48,988 nt of DNA from JAITWN01 sp964581365 (GCA_964581365.1 CAZOOF010000009.1:1-48988), one strand, 5' to 3'. Positions 25,065-34,871 are shown, numbered from the stretch's first letter. Numbers and translations: made by a program. The notes: generated by a model not told the origin, from the letters alone.

Positions 25065-25790
25065 TCAGAGATGCAGGCCGCACTCGGTTTTGGGGCTGTT
25101 GTTCCAGCGGCCGCTGCGATCCTTGCCGGGAGCAGTGCAGTGCGTGCAGCCGATGGATGAATAGCCGACCGCGACCAGCGGGTGGAAAGGCAACTCGTGC
25201 TCCTTGATGTAGGCATCGCGCTCTTCGCGCGTGATGTCGATCAGCGGGTAGAACTTGATGATGCCGTTGCGCACCTCGAAGATGTCGAGCGTGGCGCGAT
25301 GCTCGGTCTGCCAGCGCATGAGGCCGGAAGCCCATACATCGAAATTCTGCTTGATCGCATACAGCGGCTCGACCTTGTTGATCGAGCAGCAGAAGTCGGG
25401 ATCCTTCTTCCAGGTTTCGTCCTTGCGCGTGAACTCGTGCTTCCAGTCCTCGGCACGGATGTCGATCACGTTCAGGCCGTAAAGATCGATCAGCTTCTGC
25501 TTGTACTCCAGCGTCTGAGGAAAGTGATAGCCTGTATCGATGAAGAATACCGGCTGCTGCGGCCGGACCCGCGAAAAGACGTGGAGCAGGAAGGCTGAGG
25601 TAGCGGCGAACGAGGAGGTGAGCATCACCCGGGACGGATCGAAGTCCAGGTAAAGCTGTTGGATGCGTTCAGATGGCGTCAGCCCGCTGTAACGTTCATT
25701 GAGTTCACGGATTCGGTCCTGATCGAACTCCCTCTCGGTGGACTGCGCTTCGACTCCGGTATCCCGTGGAGAGGCTTGGATCGGACTCAT
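25065..25790 (-). CDS. cysH: Assimilatory adenylyl-sulfate reductase, iron-sulfur type
   Basis: CysH of 241 residues reduces APS (or PAPS) to sulfite in cysteine synthesis. The nucleotide-binding loop region MLTSSFAATSAFLLH and the C-terminal KTECGLHL with the catalytic cysteine are present. Two further pairs, FCCSINK and IGCTHCTAPG, are the four ligands of a [4Fe-4S] cluster. That marks the APS-using type, unlike E. coli PAPS reductase, which lacks them. It is divergent from msrA across an AT-rich 129-bp region. The kinase gene follows on the same strand with its own -10 element. Confidence 0.93.
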   Translation of the reverse strand: MSPIQASPRDTGVEAQSTEREFDQDRIRELNERYSGLTPSERIQQLYLDFDPSRVMLTSSFAATSAFLLHVFSRVRPQQPVFFIDTGYHFPQTLEYKQKLIDLYGLNVIDIRAEDWKHEFTRKDETWKKDPDFCCSINKVEPLYAIKQNFDVWASGLMRWQTEHRATLDIFEVRNGIIKFYPLIDITREERDAYIKEHELPFHPLVAVGYSSIGCTHCTAPGKDRSGRWNNSPKTECGLHL

Positions 25791-25919
25791 CGTAGGACTC
25801 CTCGAGCAAATAACGTTCGCTTATATGGTTAATACCAAGTCTTATAACTGAACGGTATAGTTGCACCGATCTTAATACAATCCAGTTATCAAGTAAACGA
25901 AAGAAATGGGCGAATCACG
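25791..25919. promoter_or_regulatory. AT-rich divergent promoter region, cysH and msrA
   Basis: This 129-bp gap is clearly AT-richer than the genes around it and must hold both promoters. A -10-like TACAAT at 25876-25881 points toward msrA, and several TTAT/ATAA motifs (for example at 25831-25847) face cysH. Such sites recall CysB-type regions, but I cannot define a specific operator. Confidence 0.4.
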
Positions 25920-26554
<635 letters not shown>

Positions 26555-26558
<4 letters not shown>

Positions 26559-27325
26559 GCATGCGCACCCTGAGAGTCGGCTTTCCCAATCGGCGCGGGA
26601 ACGAGCTCGCGGGCAGTCTGGATCTGCCGGTCGCGGATGTGCCCCGTGCTTACGCCATCTTCGCCCATTGCTTCACCTGCAACCGCAACTACAAGTTCAT
26701 CCGTTACATTTCCCGCATCCTGGCAGGCGAGGGGATCGCGGTACTGCGGCTCGACTTCACCGGGCTCGGCGACAGTATGGGGCGTTTCGATGAGACCAAT
26801 TTCAGCACCACGGTCGATGATCTGGTCGCGGCCGCCGGCTTTCTCGCCGCAGAGCATGAGGCGCCGCGGCTCCTGATCGGGCATTCCCTGGGCGGAACCG
26901 CCGTGCTGGCGGCGGCGCCCCGGCTGGGCAGCGTCGATGCGGTGGTCACCATCAACGCTCCTGCGCAGCCGGATCACGTCCTGGAACGGCTCGGCGTGGA
27001 AAGCGAGGTCGTCCGCGCCGGACAGACCTCGGTGCAGATCGGCGGTTCGGACTGGAACATCACCCGGCAGCTGGTCGACGATCTGCGCCAGGCGCGCACT
27101 GAGCCCGAGCGGCTCGATGCCGCCCTGCTGGTGCTGCACGCAACGCGGGACGGCACGGCCGGGCTCGAGCATGCCGAACAGATCTTCTCGGCGGCGGCGC
27201 AGCCGAAGAGCCTGGTCGTGCTGCCGGAAGCCGATCACCTGTTGTCGCGGGAGGCCGACGCTCTCTATGCAGCACGGCTCATTCTCACCTGGTCTTCACC
27301 CTACCTCGGGGGAGATGCCGGGTGA
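26555..27325 (+). CDS. Alpha/beta hydrolase of the OsmC-associated type
   Basis: A 256-residue alpha/beta hydrolase. The nucleophile Ser111 lies in LLIGHSLGGTAVL, a His near the end in PEADHLLS, and the oxyanion region is AHCFTCNRNYKF. The sequence LRLDFTGLGDSMGRFDETNF is typical of hydrolases that are usually fused to, or next to, an OsmC peroxiredoxin-like domain. Here the protein ends before any OsmC domain and none follows. The start ATG overlaps the msrA stop by four bases and its own stop overlaps the Nudix start. Substrate unknown. The operon suggests a role in oxidative damage, which is inference. Confidence 0.85.
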
Positions 27326-27831
27326 AGATCTATCGCGGCAGCATAGTCAGCCTGGATGTCAAAACGGTGGTGCTGCCGAACGGGGTCCCCATGCGCATGG
27401 AGCTGGTGAGTCATCCGGGCGGCGCCGCGGTGGTTGCGCTCGACGCCCGCTGGCGAGTGTGCCTGCTGCGGCATCATCGACCGGCGGTCGACGCCTGGTT
27501 GTGGGAGTTGCCGGCCGGCAAGATCGATCACCGCGAGCCCTCGCTGGTTACCGCCCAGCGTGAACTGCGCGAGGAGGCGGGTCTGAGCGCCGCGCGCTGG
27601 GATTCTCTGGGCGCGATCTGGAGTTCACCAGGGGTATTCACCGAGCGCATCGATCTCTATCTGGCGCGTGGACTCAGTGAAGGGGTTGCCAGCGTCCATG
27701 CGGACGAGGTTTTCGAGGTCCACTGGCTTCCGCTGGATGAGGCCCACGACATGGCGCTCACCGGTGACATCGTCGACGGAAAAACACTGGCGGGGCTGGC
27801 CAGAGCGGTGAGGAAGCTGAAGAGCGGCTGA
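27322..27831 (+). CDS. Nudix hydrolase, ADP-ribose pyrophosphatase-like
   Basis: A 169-residue Nudix enzyme. The Nudix box at 66-88 is complete, with REPSLVTAQRELREEAGL preceded by GKIDH, giving the G-x5-E-x7-REUXEEXGU consensus. The N-terminal strand region and the motif LWELPAGKID match ADP-ribose pyrophosphatases (NudF-like), which split ADP-ribose to AMP and ribose 5-phosphate. Other nucleotide sugars remain possible. It starts at GTG 27322, overlapping the hydrolase stop (GTGA). Third gene of the msrA operon. Confidence 0.88.
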   Translation: MKIYRGSIVSLDVKTVVLPNGVPMRMELVSHPGGAAVVALDARWRVCLLRHHRPAVDAWLWELPAGKIDHREPSLVTAQRELREEAGLSAARWDSLGAIWSSPGVFTERIDLYLARGLSEGVASVHADEVFEVHWLPLDEAHDMALTGDIVDGKTLAGLARAVRKLKSG

Positions 27832-27879
27832 ACGCGGGAGGCGGGCTGCTGCGCCTCTGTGCAACGGAGCCGCTCGAGC

Positions 27880-30714
27880 TCACTGGCTTTTGAGGTCCGG
27901 TTCTCCGCAGCGATCGAGAATTTCCGCCCGCGCGCGATCGCGCAGTTCCACGGCGGCGAGCCAGTTGTCGCGGCGTTTGCCGTTGCCGCTCGCCGGCTGC
28001 AGCGGCGGTGCAACCGCGAAATCCACCCGGCCGGGGCGCGGACGCCAGCTTCCCGAGCGCAGCAGCGCACGCGTGCCCCTGAGCGCTGTCGGCACCAGCG
28101 GAGCTCCGGCTTCGGCGGCGGCGATGAAGGCGCCCATGCGGAACGCCCGCAGACCGGGTTCGCGGGTGAAGGTGCCTTCCGGAAAGTAGAGCAGTGTCTC
28201 ACCGGTGCTCAGGAGCTCGGTCAGCCGGCGGGCATCGGCCGCGCCCCGCCGGGCGTCGAAGCGATCGACGAACTGGGTGCCGAGCCGGCGCAAGAAGAAG
28301 CGCAGGAGCGGATTGGCAGCAAGCTCGGCCTTGGCGACGAAGGACACCGGCTCGCGCAGCGCCAGAATGAGCAGCGGGGCATCGAGATAGCTGGCGTGGT
28401 TGCACACGATCACGGCGCCCTGCGCAGTCGCGGGGAGTTGCTCTGCGCCGCTCACGCGCAAGCGTATGCCGGTGACCGTCGCAAGTCCGCCGATCAGCAG
28501 GCGCAGCGCGGTCCATCGCAGCTTCAGTCCCGGCAGCAGCACCGCCAGCGTCGCCAGCGGCGCTCCGATTCCCCAGAACAGAAAGTGGGCCCAGGCGGCG
28601 TAGAGACCGCTCCCCAGGGTCCGCAGCAGGCGTCTGGCGCGCCCGGGCAGGCTGCTCAGGTAGAGATGAGCGAACTGGCGCCAGACAGACAGCGGTGCGC
28701 GACGGATGGCGCCGCGCTCGTACAGTTCGCGCATGGCGCTGCGCCGCACTTTGCCGCTGGGCGTCTTGAGGATTGTGCCAGGCGTGGCGAGCAGGACATC
28801 ATCGGGAGGCCCCGCGCCCAGCGCAGCGACTTCGGCCGCAATGCGCTGCTCCAGGCGGGCGCGACCTGCGGCGTCCTGCTCCCGGGTTTCGGCGATGAGC
28901 ACCAGTCGTTCGCGATCCTCGCGGGCATCGCGGGCGGCAAAGGCGGCGACCCGGCCGGCGCGAACGCCAGGCAGCCGACCCACCGCTTCCTCGATTTCCT
29001 GCGGATAGAGGTTGCGGCCGGCGCGGATGATCAGATCCTTGCTCCGCCCGGTGACATGGATTTCGCCGGCGGCGACATAGGCCAGATCGCCGGAATTCAG
29101 CCATTCACCCTGGACCAGGCTGCGGGTGGCCGCTTCGTTCCGGTAATAGCCGCTCGTCGCCGAGGGACCGCGGAACTGCAGATGACCTGTCTGCCGCTCG
29201 GGCAGCTCATTGCCTGCATCGTCGACCACGCGGATCTCGTGTCCCGGCAGCGGATGGCCACAGCTGACGAATTCGATCGCATCGGGTCCGTTGTCAGGCT
29301 GGGCATGTCCGCTGCGCAGGAAGACATCGCGGGCGATGCGGTCGACGCGGGGGCCGCGACCGGGCGGGGGGAAGGCGAGTCCAACCGAACACTCGGCCAG
29401 ACCGTATACCGGCATGAGCGCGCCGGCAGCGAGACCGCGGGCGGCGAAGCGCTCGGCGAAACGCTGCAGCGTGCGCGCGCTGACCGGCTCCGCGCCGTTG
29501 AAGGCGCAGCGCCAGCTGCTCAGGTCGAGACCCTCGAGGGCGCTGTCATCCAGCCGCTCCACACACAGCTCATAGCCGAAGTTGGGCGAGGCGGAGAGCG
29601 TTCCGCGATGGCGATGAATTGCGCGCAGCCAGCGCTCCGGGCGGGCGATGAAGGCGAGCGGCGACATGATGACCAGCTCGGCGGCGCAGTACAGGCTGCC
29701 GAACCAGGCGCCGATCAGCCCCATGTCGTGGTAGAGCGGCAGCCAGCTCACGAACACATCGTCGGGTCCGGCGTCGATATGCGCGGCCATGGCGCGGATG
29801 TTGGCGAGCAGATTGGCGTGACTGAGCATCACGCCCTTGGGAGCGCCGGTACTGCCGGAGGTGTACTGCAGCAGGGCGAGATCGGGGCCGGCGATCGAGG
29901 GAGGGGGAGGCGTCGGTGTGATGGGGCGGCGGAGACGACCGGGCGTGATGACGTGCCTCAGGGTGTCGACGCGATCGCGCAGCAGCCCGGCGACGGACTG
30001 TGCGGCCTCCATCGTCACCAGCACGCGGGCGCCGCAGTTGTTCAGGACGCCTGCCTGGCGCTGGACATGATCCTCGAACTGCGCCGCGCTCGTCGGCGGA
30101 TAGAGCGGCACCGGCGCGGCGCCGGCGAACAGGATGCCGAAGAAACAGTAAAAATAGTCCTCGCCGGTCTGCAGCATCAGTGCCGCGGTGTCTCCGGGGC
30201 CGACATCGAGCGCCCGGAGCTGAGCGGCCACCGTACGCGCGCCCTCGAGCAGCCGGCGATAGGTGATGGTGGCGCCCTCACCATCATCCTCGTAAAAGCG
30301 GATGTGCACGCGCTCGGGAACGCGCGCGGCATGCCATTCGAGCACTTGAAGCAGTGTTTGCGCATCGAGCGGCAGCGCGATCTGCGCGCTGTCTTCCCGC
30401 CCCGGGGCGGCAGCCTTTTCCGTACCGAGCGTCGCCACACCTGACTGCGCGCGGCTGCGTGCCTGTGCCAACAGTTCCAGCAGGCGTGCCGGCGTCTCGG
30501 CCTCGATAAAGCCCTCTTCGGGAATGACGACGCCGAATTCACGCTCCATGCGCGCCAGCAGCTCGACCCGAGCGAGGCTGTCGAGTCCAACTTCGTGTTC
30601 GAGCCGGGATTCGAGCGTCACATGGATGGACGGGCGGCGGTGGACTTCACACGCCAGGGCTTCGATCAGGGCGAGCAGGCGATCCACATCCGACGGCGTC
30701 CGGCGTTCTGTCAT
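27880..30714 (-). CDS. ACP-acyl-AMP ligase-acyltransferase fusion
   Basis: A 944-residue three-module lipid enzyme. Residues 1-80 form an acyl-carrier domain with the phosphopantetheine Ser46 in VGLDSLARVEL. About 115-690 is an AMP-forming fatty acyl ligase of the FAAL type, with YTSGSTGAPKGVMLSH, PVYGLAECSVGLAFP, GEWLNSGDLAY and ITKTPSGK-like ILKTPSGKVR. A hydrophobic stretch at about 735-765 anchors it in the membrane. About 765-944 is a PlsC-type acyltransferase with NHASYLD (772-778) and FPEGTFTR (843-850). The arrangement implies loading a fatty acid as acyl-AMP onto the built-in carrier, then transfer to a lysophospholipid or similar acceptor. It is a single gene, divergent from mtnB. 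The exact acceptor is inference. Confidence 0.88.
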   Translation of the reverse strand: MTERRTPSDVDRLLALIEALACEVHRRPSIHVTLESRLEHEVGLDSLARVELLARMEREFGVVIPEEGFIEAETPARLLELLAQARSRAQSGVATLGTEKAAAPGREDSAQIALPLDAQTLLQVLEWHAARVPERVHIRFYEDDGEGATITYRRLLEGARTVAAQLRALDVGPGDTAALMLQTGEDYFYCFFGILFAGAAPVPLYPPTSAAQFEDHVQRQAGVLNNCGARVLVTMEAAQSVAGLLRDRVDTLRHVITPGRLRRPITPTPPPPSIAGPDLALLQYTSGSTGAPKGVMLSHANLLANIRAMAAHIDAGPDDVFVSWLPLYHDMGLIGAWFGSLYCAAELVIMSPLAFIARPERWLRAIHRHRGTLSASPNFGYELCVERLDDSALEGLDLSSWRCAFNGAEPVSARTLQRFAERFAARGLAAGALMPVYGLAECSVGLAFPPPGRGPRVDRIARDVFLRSGHAQPDNGPDAIEFVSCGHPLPGHEIRVVDDAGNELPERQTGHLQFRGPSATSGYYRNEAATRSLVQGEWLNSGDLAYVAAGEIHVTGRSKDLIIRAGRNLYPQEIEEAVGRLPGVRAGRVAAFAARDAREDRERLVLIAETREQDAAGRARLEQRIAAEVAALGAGPPDDVLLATPGTILKTPSGKVRRSAMRELYERGAIRRAPLSVWRQFAHLYLSSLPGRARRLLRTLGSGLYAAWAHFLFWGIGAPLATLAVLLPGLKLRWTALRLLIGGLATVTGIRLRVSGAEQLPATAQGAVIVCNHASYLDAPLLILALREPVSFVAKAELAANPLLRFFLRRLGTQFVDRFDARRGAADARRLTELLSTGETLLYFPEGTFTREPGLRAFRMGAFIAAAEAGAPLVPTALRGTRALLRSGSWRPRPGRVDFAVAPPLQPASGNGKRRDNWLAAVELRDRARAEILDRCGEPDLKSQ

Positions 30715-30864
30715 GCTGTTCCTTGCTCAGGTGTGAAATTCATTCATGGACTGGGAGCCGTCCGCCCGATTATAGCGGCCCGGGCCCGGTGCGGCGCTAC
30801 TCAAGCCGGCAGGCGTACGGTATGATTGGGCCTCCTTCAATATCCCTTTTCGGCCCGCCGCGCA

Positions 30865-31473
30865 ATGTACCGATTCGAAGATGCTGCACAGGCCCTGATC
30901 GAAGCTGGGCGTCACGCCGATCGCCACCACTGGGTTCCCGCGACCAGCGGCAATTTCTCCGCACGCCTGGACGATGGCACCTTTGCGATCACGGTGTCCG
31001 GCGCGCACAAGGGCCGGCTCCAGCGTGATCAGATCATGCGGCTCGGCGCTGACGGACGGCCGCTCGATGGGAAAAGGCCCTCCGCTGAGACGCTGCTGCA
31101 TCTGCAGCTTTATCGCCGCGACGCGGGTATCAACTGCGTGCTGCATACTCACTCGGTGGACGCGACCGTGCTGTCGCGGATCGCGGGCGACGATCTGATC
31201 ATCGACGGGATGGAAGTGCTCAAGGCCTTTCCCGGCATCGATACCCATCTCACCCGGGTGCGTGTGCCGGTATTCCCCAATGACCAGGACATGGATCGCC
31301 TGAGCAAGGTGGTCGTCGCCAGGCTCGACGAAGGAATCGATGTGCCGGCGTATCTCATCGCCGGGCACGGACTTTACGCCTGGGGCGACTCCGTGGAAGC
31401 GGCCCTGCGGCACGTTGAAGCACTGGAATTCCTGTTCCGGTGCGAGCTCGAAACGAGGAGGATCAGGGCATGA
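30865..31473 (+). CDS. mtnB: Methylthioribulose-1-phosphate dehydratase
   Basis: MtnB of 202 residues from ATG 30865, a class II aldolase-fold zinc enzyme that dehydrates 5-methylthioribulose-1-phosphate in the methionine salvage pathway. Visible features are ATSGNFSARL, the HTHSVDATVLSR zinc motif with two His, and IAGHGLYAWG with the third His. A TTG start 39 bases upstream would add residues with no family character. A -10-like TATGAT is at 30821-30826 with only a poor -35. It overlaps mtnD by four bases (ATGA) and heads mtnB-mtnD-mtnC. Confidence 0.94.
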   Translation: MYRFEDAAQALIEAGRHADRHHWVPATSGNFSARLDDGTFAITVSGAHKGRLQRDQIMRLGADGRPLDGKRPSAETLLHLQLYRRDAGINCVLHTHSVDATVLSRIAGDDLIIDGMEVLKAFPGIDTHLTRVRVPVFPNDQDMDRLSKVVVARLDEGIDVPAYLIAGHGLYAWGDSVEAALRHVEALEFLFRCELETRRIRA

Positions 31474-32024
31474 GCATGCTTCGCATCTACGACGAGACCG
31501 CGCGCGAGATCGAGACGATCAGCGACTACGGGGCGATCGCGGAAGCGCTCGCGGGCATCGATGTCGCCTACGAGCGTTGGAAGGCTGACCGGGTACTGGC
31601 AGCCGATGCTTCCCAGGACGAAGTACTCGCCGCCTACGCGTCGCAGACCGAACGCCTGAACCAGCGCTTCGGTTTCGAGAGCGTCGATGTGGTCGCGCTC
31701 TATCCCGATCACCCGCAGGCGGCCGCGATGCGCGGCAAGTTCCTCGACGAGCATACGCACGACGACTTTGAGATCCGCTTCTTCGTCGAAGGCAGCGGCG
31801 TGTTCTATCTGCATGTCGGCGAACGCGTCTACGCGATGCTGTGCACCCAGGGCGACCTGATCAGCGTGCCCGCCGGCACCAAGCACTGGTTCGACATGGG
31901 CGCCGCGCCGCACTTCAAGTGCATCCGCTTCTTCACCACGCCCGAGGGCTGGGTCGGTAACTTCACCGGCAGTGACATCGCGCGGAAGTTTCCGGACTTC
32001 GATGCGCTGAAAGCCGTGGCATGA
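31470..32024 (+). CDS. mtnD: Acireductone dioxygenase
   Basis: ARD of 184 residues, a cupin metalloenzyme that splits acireductone with oxygen to formate and the keto precursor of methionine (iron form) or an off-pathway product with CO (nickel form). The metal ligands are in the HTHDDFEIRFFVEGSG block (two His and a Glu) and TKHWFDMG. The start ATG overlaps the mtnB stop, and its own stop overlaps the mtnC ATG. Which metal is used is not visible. Confidence 0.95.
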   Translation: MSMLRIYDETAREIETISDYGAIAEALAGIDVAYERWKADRVLAADASQDEVLAAYASQTERLNQRFGFESVDVVALYPDHPQAAAMRGKFLDEHTHDDFEIRFFVEGSGVFYLHVGERVYAMLCTQGDLISVPAGTKHWFDMGAAPHFKCIRFFTTPEGWVGNFTGSDIARKFPDFDALKAVA

Positions 32025-32710
32025 GTGATCAGACCCCCGCCGCCATCCTGACAGACATCGAAGGCACGACGTCTTCGCTGTCGTTCGTCAAGGACACGCT
32101 GTTTCCCTATGCCAGACGCCATCTCGGCGCCTATGTGCGTGAGCGTGCCGCCGAGCCGGAAGTGGCGGTATGCCTGGACGAATGCCGCGAGATCATGGGG
32201 GAACCCAGCGCGGATCTCGCTCGCATCATCGCTCAGCTCGAGCGCTGGATCGATGAAGACCGCAAGGTCACGCCGCTCAAGACGCTGCAGGGGCTGGTGT
32301 GGGAGCACGGCTATCACGCCGGCCACTTCACCGGTCACATCTTCGATGACGCGCTCGCCGCGCTGCGTGACTGGCATGCGCGCGGGATCCGGCTGTATGT
32401 CTATTCCTCGGGTTCGGTATACGCCCAGAAGCTGCTGTTCGGCCATACGGCGGCAGGCGACCTGACGCCGCTGTTCAGCGGCTACTACGACACCCGCATC
32501 GGCGGCAAGATGGAGGCGGAATCCTATCGCCGCATCGCCGCAGACATCGGTCTGCCCGTCGGGAAAATCCTGTTCCTGTCCGACATGGCGCCCGAACTGG
32601 ATGCCGCCAGGAAAGCCGGAATGAGCACCTGCCAGCTGGTGCGCGACGAGGGCACCACGCCCGCCGAAGGGCACCGCCAGGTGCGGGATTTTACGGAGAT
32701 CAGCCTGTGA
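32021..32710 (+). CDS. mtnC: Enolase-phosphatase E1
   Basis: MtnC of 229 residues, a HAD-superfamily enzyme that enolises and dephosphorylates 2,3-diketo-5-methylthiopentyl-1-phosphate, feeding MtnD. HAD motifs are present: AILTDIEGTTSSL (nucleophile Asp and the second acid Glu-as-general-acid variant typical for E1), YVYSSGSVYAQ, and KILFLSDMAPELDAA. It follows mtnD with an ATGA overlap. MtnA, which isomerises the sugar upstream of MtnB, is not in this window. Confidence 0.95.
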   Translation: MSDQTPAAILTDIEGTTSSLSFVKDTLFPYARRHLGAYVRERAAEPEVAVCLDECREIMGEPSADLARIIAQLERWIDEDRKVTPLKTLQGLVWEHGYHAGHFTGHIFDDALAALRDWHARGIRLYVYSSGSVYAQKLLFGHTAAGDLTPLFSGYYDTRIGGKMEAESYRRIAADIGLPVGKILFLSDMAPELDAARKAGMSTCQLVRDEGTTPAEGHRQVRDFTEISL

Positions 32711-33168
32711 TCGGCGTCGCGCTCGCACTGCATTTGCTGGCCGCCACTATCTGGGTGGGCGGCATGTTCTTCGCCTGGGTGGTGCTGCGGCCCGCCGCGC
32801 TGCAGCTCGATCCGCCGCAGCGTCTGCGCCTGTGGGCCGAGTCGTTTCAGCGCTTTTTCCCCTGGGTGTGGGCGATCGTGATCCTGCTTCCGCTCACCGG
32901 ACTGTGGCTCATCTTCCGCAAATTCGGCGGCATGGGCGGCAGTGCGCTGTATGTACATGTCATGCTCGCGCTGGGAATCGCCATGACGGCGGTCTTCCTG
33001 CACGTCTGGTTCGCGCCGTATCGGCGGCTGCGTGTGGCCGTGGACGGCGAGAACTGGCAGGCGGGCGCTGCTGCGCTGGCATCCATTCGCCGGCTGATCG
33101 GTCTCAATCTCATTCTCGGGCTGGCAACCCTGGCCATCGTCGGCGTGGGTCAGGGCGGCGGCTTCTGA
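32707..33168 (+). CDS. CopD-like four-helix membrane protein
   Basis: A 153-residue inner-membrane protein with four hydrophobic helices. It resembles the CopD family (copper-resistance D-type) in ALHLLAATIWVGGMFFAW and the conserved histidines, including VHVMLALGIAMTAVFLHVWF. It starts at GTG 32707, overlapping the mtnC stop (GTGA), so it is translationally coupled to the methionine-salvage genes despite no known link to them. Function is unknown. Confidence 0.75.
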   Translation: MIGVALALHLLAATIWVGGMFFAWVVLRPAALQLDPPQRLRLWAESFQRFFPWVWAIVILLPLTGLWLIFRKFGGMGGSALYVHVMLALGIAMTAVFLHVWFAPYRRLRVAVDGENWQAGAAALASIRRLIGLNLILGLATLAIVGVGQGGGF

Positions 33169-33223
33169 GCCTGTTCCGCCGCGGCGGCGCCGGCTGCATG
33201 ACCAGCACACCGGAGTACGACGC

Positions 33224-33958
33224 ATGGATGCGCCGGCGATAGAAGTCCGAGGGCTGCGTAAGCATTTCGATGGTGTCGTCGCCGTGGACGGCGTCGATTT
33301 CACCGTGCCCGCGGGGCGCATATGCGCTCTGCTCGGCGGCAACGGCGCTGGCAAGACCACCACCATCTCGATGCTGCTTGGCCTGCTGCTGCCGAGCAGC
33401 GGGGAGATACGCATCCTCGGCATGGACATGCGTCGGGAGCGCTATCGGGTGCTGCCGCGCATGAACTTCAGTTCTCCCTACGCGGATCTCCCGCGCCGGC
33501 TCACGGTCAGACAGAACCTGTCGGTCTATGCCCGTCTCTACGGCATCCCCGAACGGGAGCGGCGTATCGCGCGGCTCGCCGGAGATCTCGATATCGATGC
33601 CTTTCTGGACCGGCCCTACGGCTCGCTGTCCGCCGGGCAGCGCACGCGGGTCAGTCTGGCCAAATCGCTGCTCAACCGCCCGCAAGTATTGCTCATGGAC
33701 GAGCCGACCGCCTCGCTCGATCCGGATACGGCCGATCGCGTGCGCGCTCAGCTCGACGCTTATCGCCGCGACAGCGGCGCAACGATTCTGCTGGCCTCGC
33801 ACAATATGCAGGAAGTCGAGCGGCTGTGCGAAGAGGTGCTGATCATGAAGGGCGGCCGCATCGTCGATCGCGGCGCGCCGGGCGCGTTGCGCGAGCGCTA
33901 CGGACTGGCGGACCTCGAACAGGTTTTTCTCGATATCGCGCGTTCGGACCAGTCATGA
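33224..33958 (+). CDS. ABC transporter ATP-binding protein
   Basis: A 244-residue ABC ATPase. Walker A GGNGAGKTT is at 38-46, signature LSAGQRTRVSLA, Walker B LLMDEPTASLD, and the switch His in LLASHNMQEVE. The pattern fits the drug/polysaccharide ABC-2 exporter class. The ATG is at 33224 and the stop overlaps the ATG of the permease by four bases. The cargo cannot be read from sequence. Confidence 0.93.
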   Translation: MDAPAIEVRGLRKHFDGVVAVDGVDFTVPAGRICALLGGNGAGKTTTISMLLGLLLPSSGEIRILGMDMRRERYRVLPRMNFSSPYADLPRRLTVRQNLSVYARLYGIPERERRIARLAGDLDIDAFLDRPYGSLSAGQRTRVSLAKSLLNRPQVLLMDEPTASLDPDTADRVRAQLDAYRRDSGATILLASHNMQEVERLCEEVLIMKGGRIVDRGAPGALRERYGLADLEQVFLDIARSDQS

Positions 33959-34761
33959 ATGCGCTGATCGCCACCGGCGGACGCATCTACGCCATGCTCC
34001 TGCGCTACCTCTATCTCATGCGCAGTTCCTGGCCGCGCGTGCTCGAGATGGTGTACTGGCCCACCATGCAGATGATCCTGTGGGCCTTCACCAACCAGTT
34101 TCTGGCCGACCACAGTGAGTGGGTGGCGCAGGCCGCGGGCATCTTCATCGGCGCGATCCTGCTGTGGGACGTGCTCTTCCGTTCGCAGCTAGGCGTCTCG
34201 GTGGTGTTCTTCGAGGAGATGTATTCGCGCAACCTCGGCCATCTTTTCGTCAGCCCGCTGCGCCCCTGGGAGCTGGTGGCGACGTTGTTGTCGATCAGTC
34301 TGCTGCGCACCCTGATCGGGGTGGGAACGGCGGCGCTGCTGGCGCTGGTCCTGTATCACTATTCGATATTCTCACTCGGGTTCGCGCTGGTCGCATTCTT
34401 CTTCTGCCTGGCGGTCATGGGCTGGGCGATCGGACTCATGGTGGTGGCGATGGTGCTCCGTTATGGGCTTGGCGCCGAGAGTCTGGCCTGGGCGGTCATT
34501 TTCGCCATCATGCCGCTGTGCGGCGTCTTCTATCCGATCGATGTGCTGCCGCAGTGGCTGCAGCCGGTTGCCGCGGCGCTGCCGGCCTCGCACGTCTTCG
34601 AGGGGATGCGCGCGGTGATGATCGACGGCGAGTTCAGGTTCGATCTGCTGCAGCGGGCCGTGGGACTGGATATCGCCTATCTCGCCGTGGGTGCGGGAGT
34701 GCTCATGCTGGCGTTCCGCAGCGCCCGGCGGCGCAATCTGCTGCTGCATGTGGGAGAATAA
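33955..34761 (+). CDS. ABC-2 type permease
   Basis: A 268-residue integral membrane protein with about six helices, the partner of the preceding ATPase. ABC-2 features include the amphipathic start, ATLLSISLLRTLIGVG, and the C-terminal motif MPLCGVFYPIDVLPQWLQPV followed by ALPASHVFEGMR. It is translationally coupled to the ATPase (ATGA overlap). The pair forms a complete two-gene exporter; no accessory gene is attached. Confidence 0.92.
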   Translation: MNALIATGGRIYAMLLRYLYLMRSSWPRVLEMVYWPTMQMILWAFTNQFLADHSEWVAQAAGIFIGAILLWDVLFRSQLGVSVVFFEEMYSRNLGHLFVSPLRPWELVATLLSISLLRTLIGVGTAALLALVLYHYSIFSLGFALVAFFFCLAVMGWAIGLMVVAMVLRYGLGAESLAWAVIFAIMPLCGVFYPIDVLPQWLQPVAAALPASHVFEGMRAVMIDGEFRFDLLQRAVGLDIAYLAVGAGVLMLAFRSARRRNLLLHVGE

Positions 34762-34778
34762 GCGGGCAGGGGGCGGGG

Positions 34779-34797
34779 CGGAGCCGGACCGGCTCCG
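34779..34797. other. GC-rich palindrome after ABC permease
   Basis: CGGAGCCGG and CCGGCTCCG flank a single central A, giving a perfect 19-bp palindrome. Without a U tract it is at best a weak terminator of the exporter operon. Confidence 0.35.
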
Positions 34798-34871
34798 GTT
34801 GGTACCAGCGATGCATCCGGCGACTTTCGTCTTCGTCATCCCGCTCGCTCCGTCTCGACCGAGGAATAGCC

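Noticed and set aside
27859..30444. 861-codon open frame on the plus strand opposite the ACP-ligase-acyltransferase gene
   Set aside because: A high-GC shadow frame: low-complexity Arg/Ala/Gly/Gln composition, no family motif, and the real gene on the other strand has all its catalytic motifs.
33322..33954. Long upstream extension of the ABC permease frame through the ATPase gene
   Set aside because: It is the ATPase gene read in a wrong frame; the permease proper begins at the ATG overlapping the ATPase stop.
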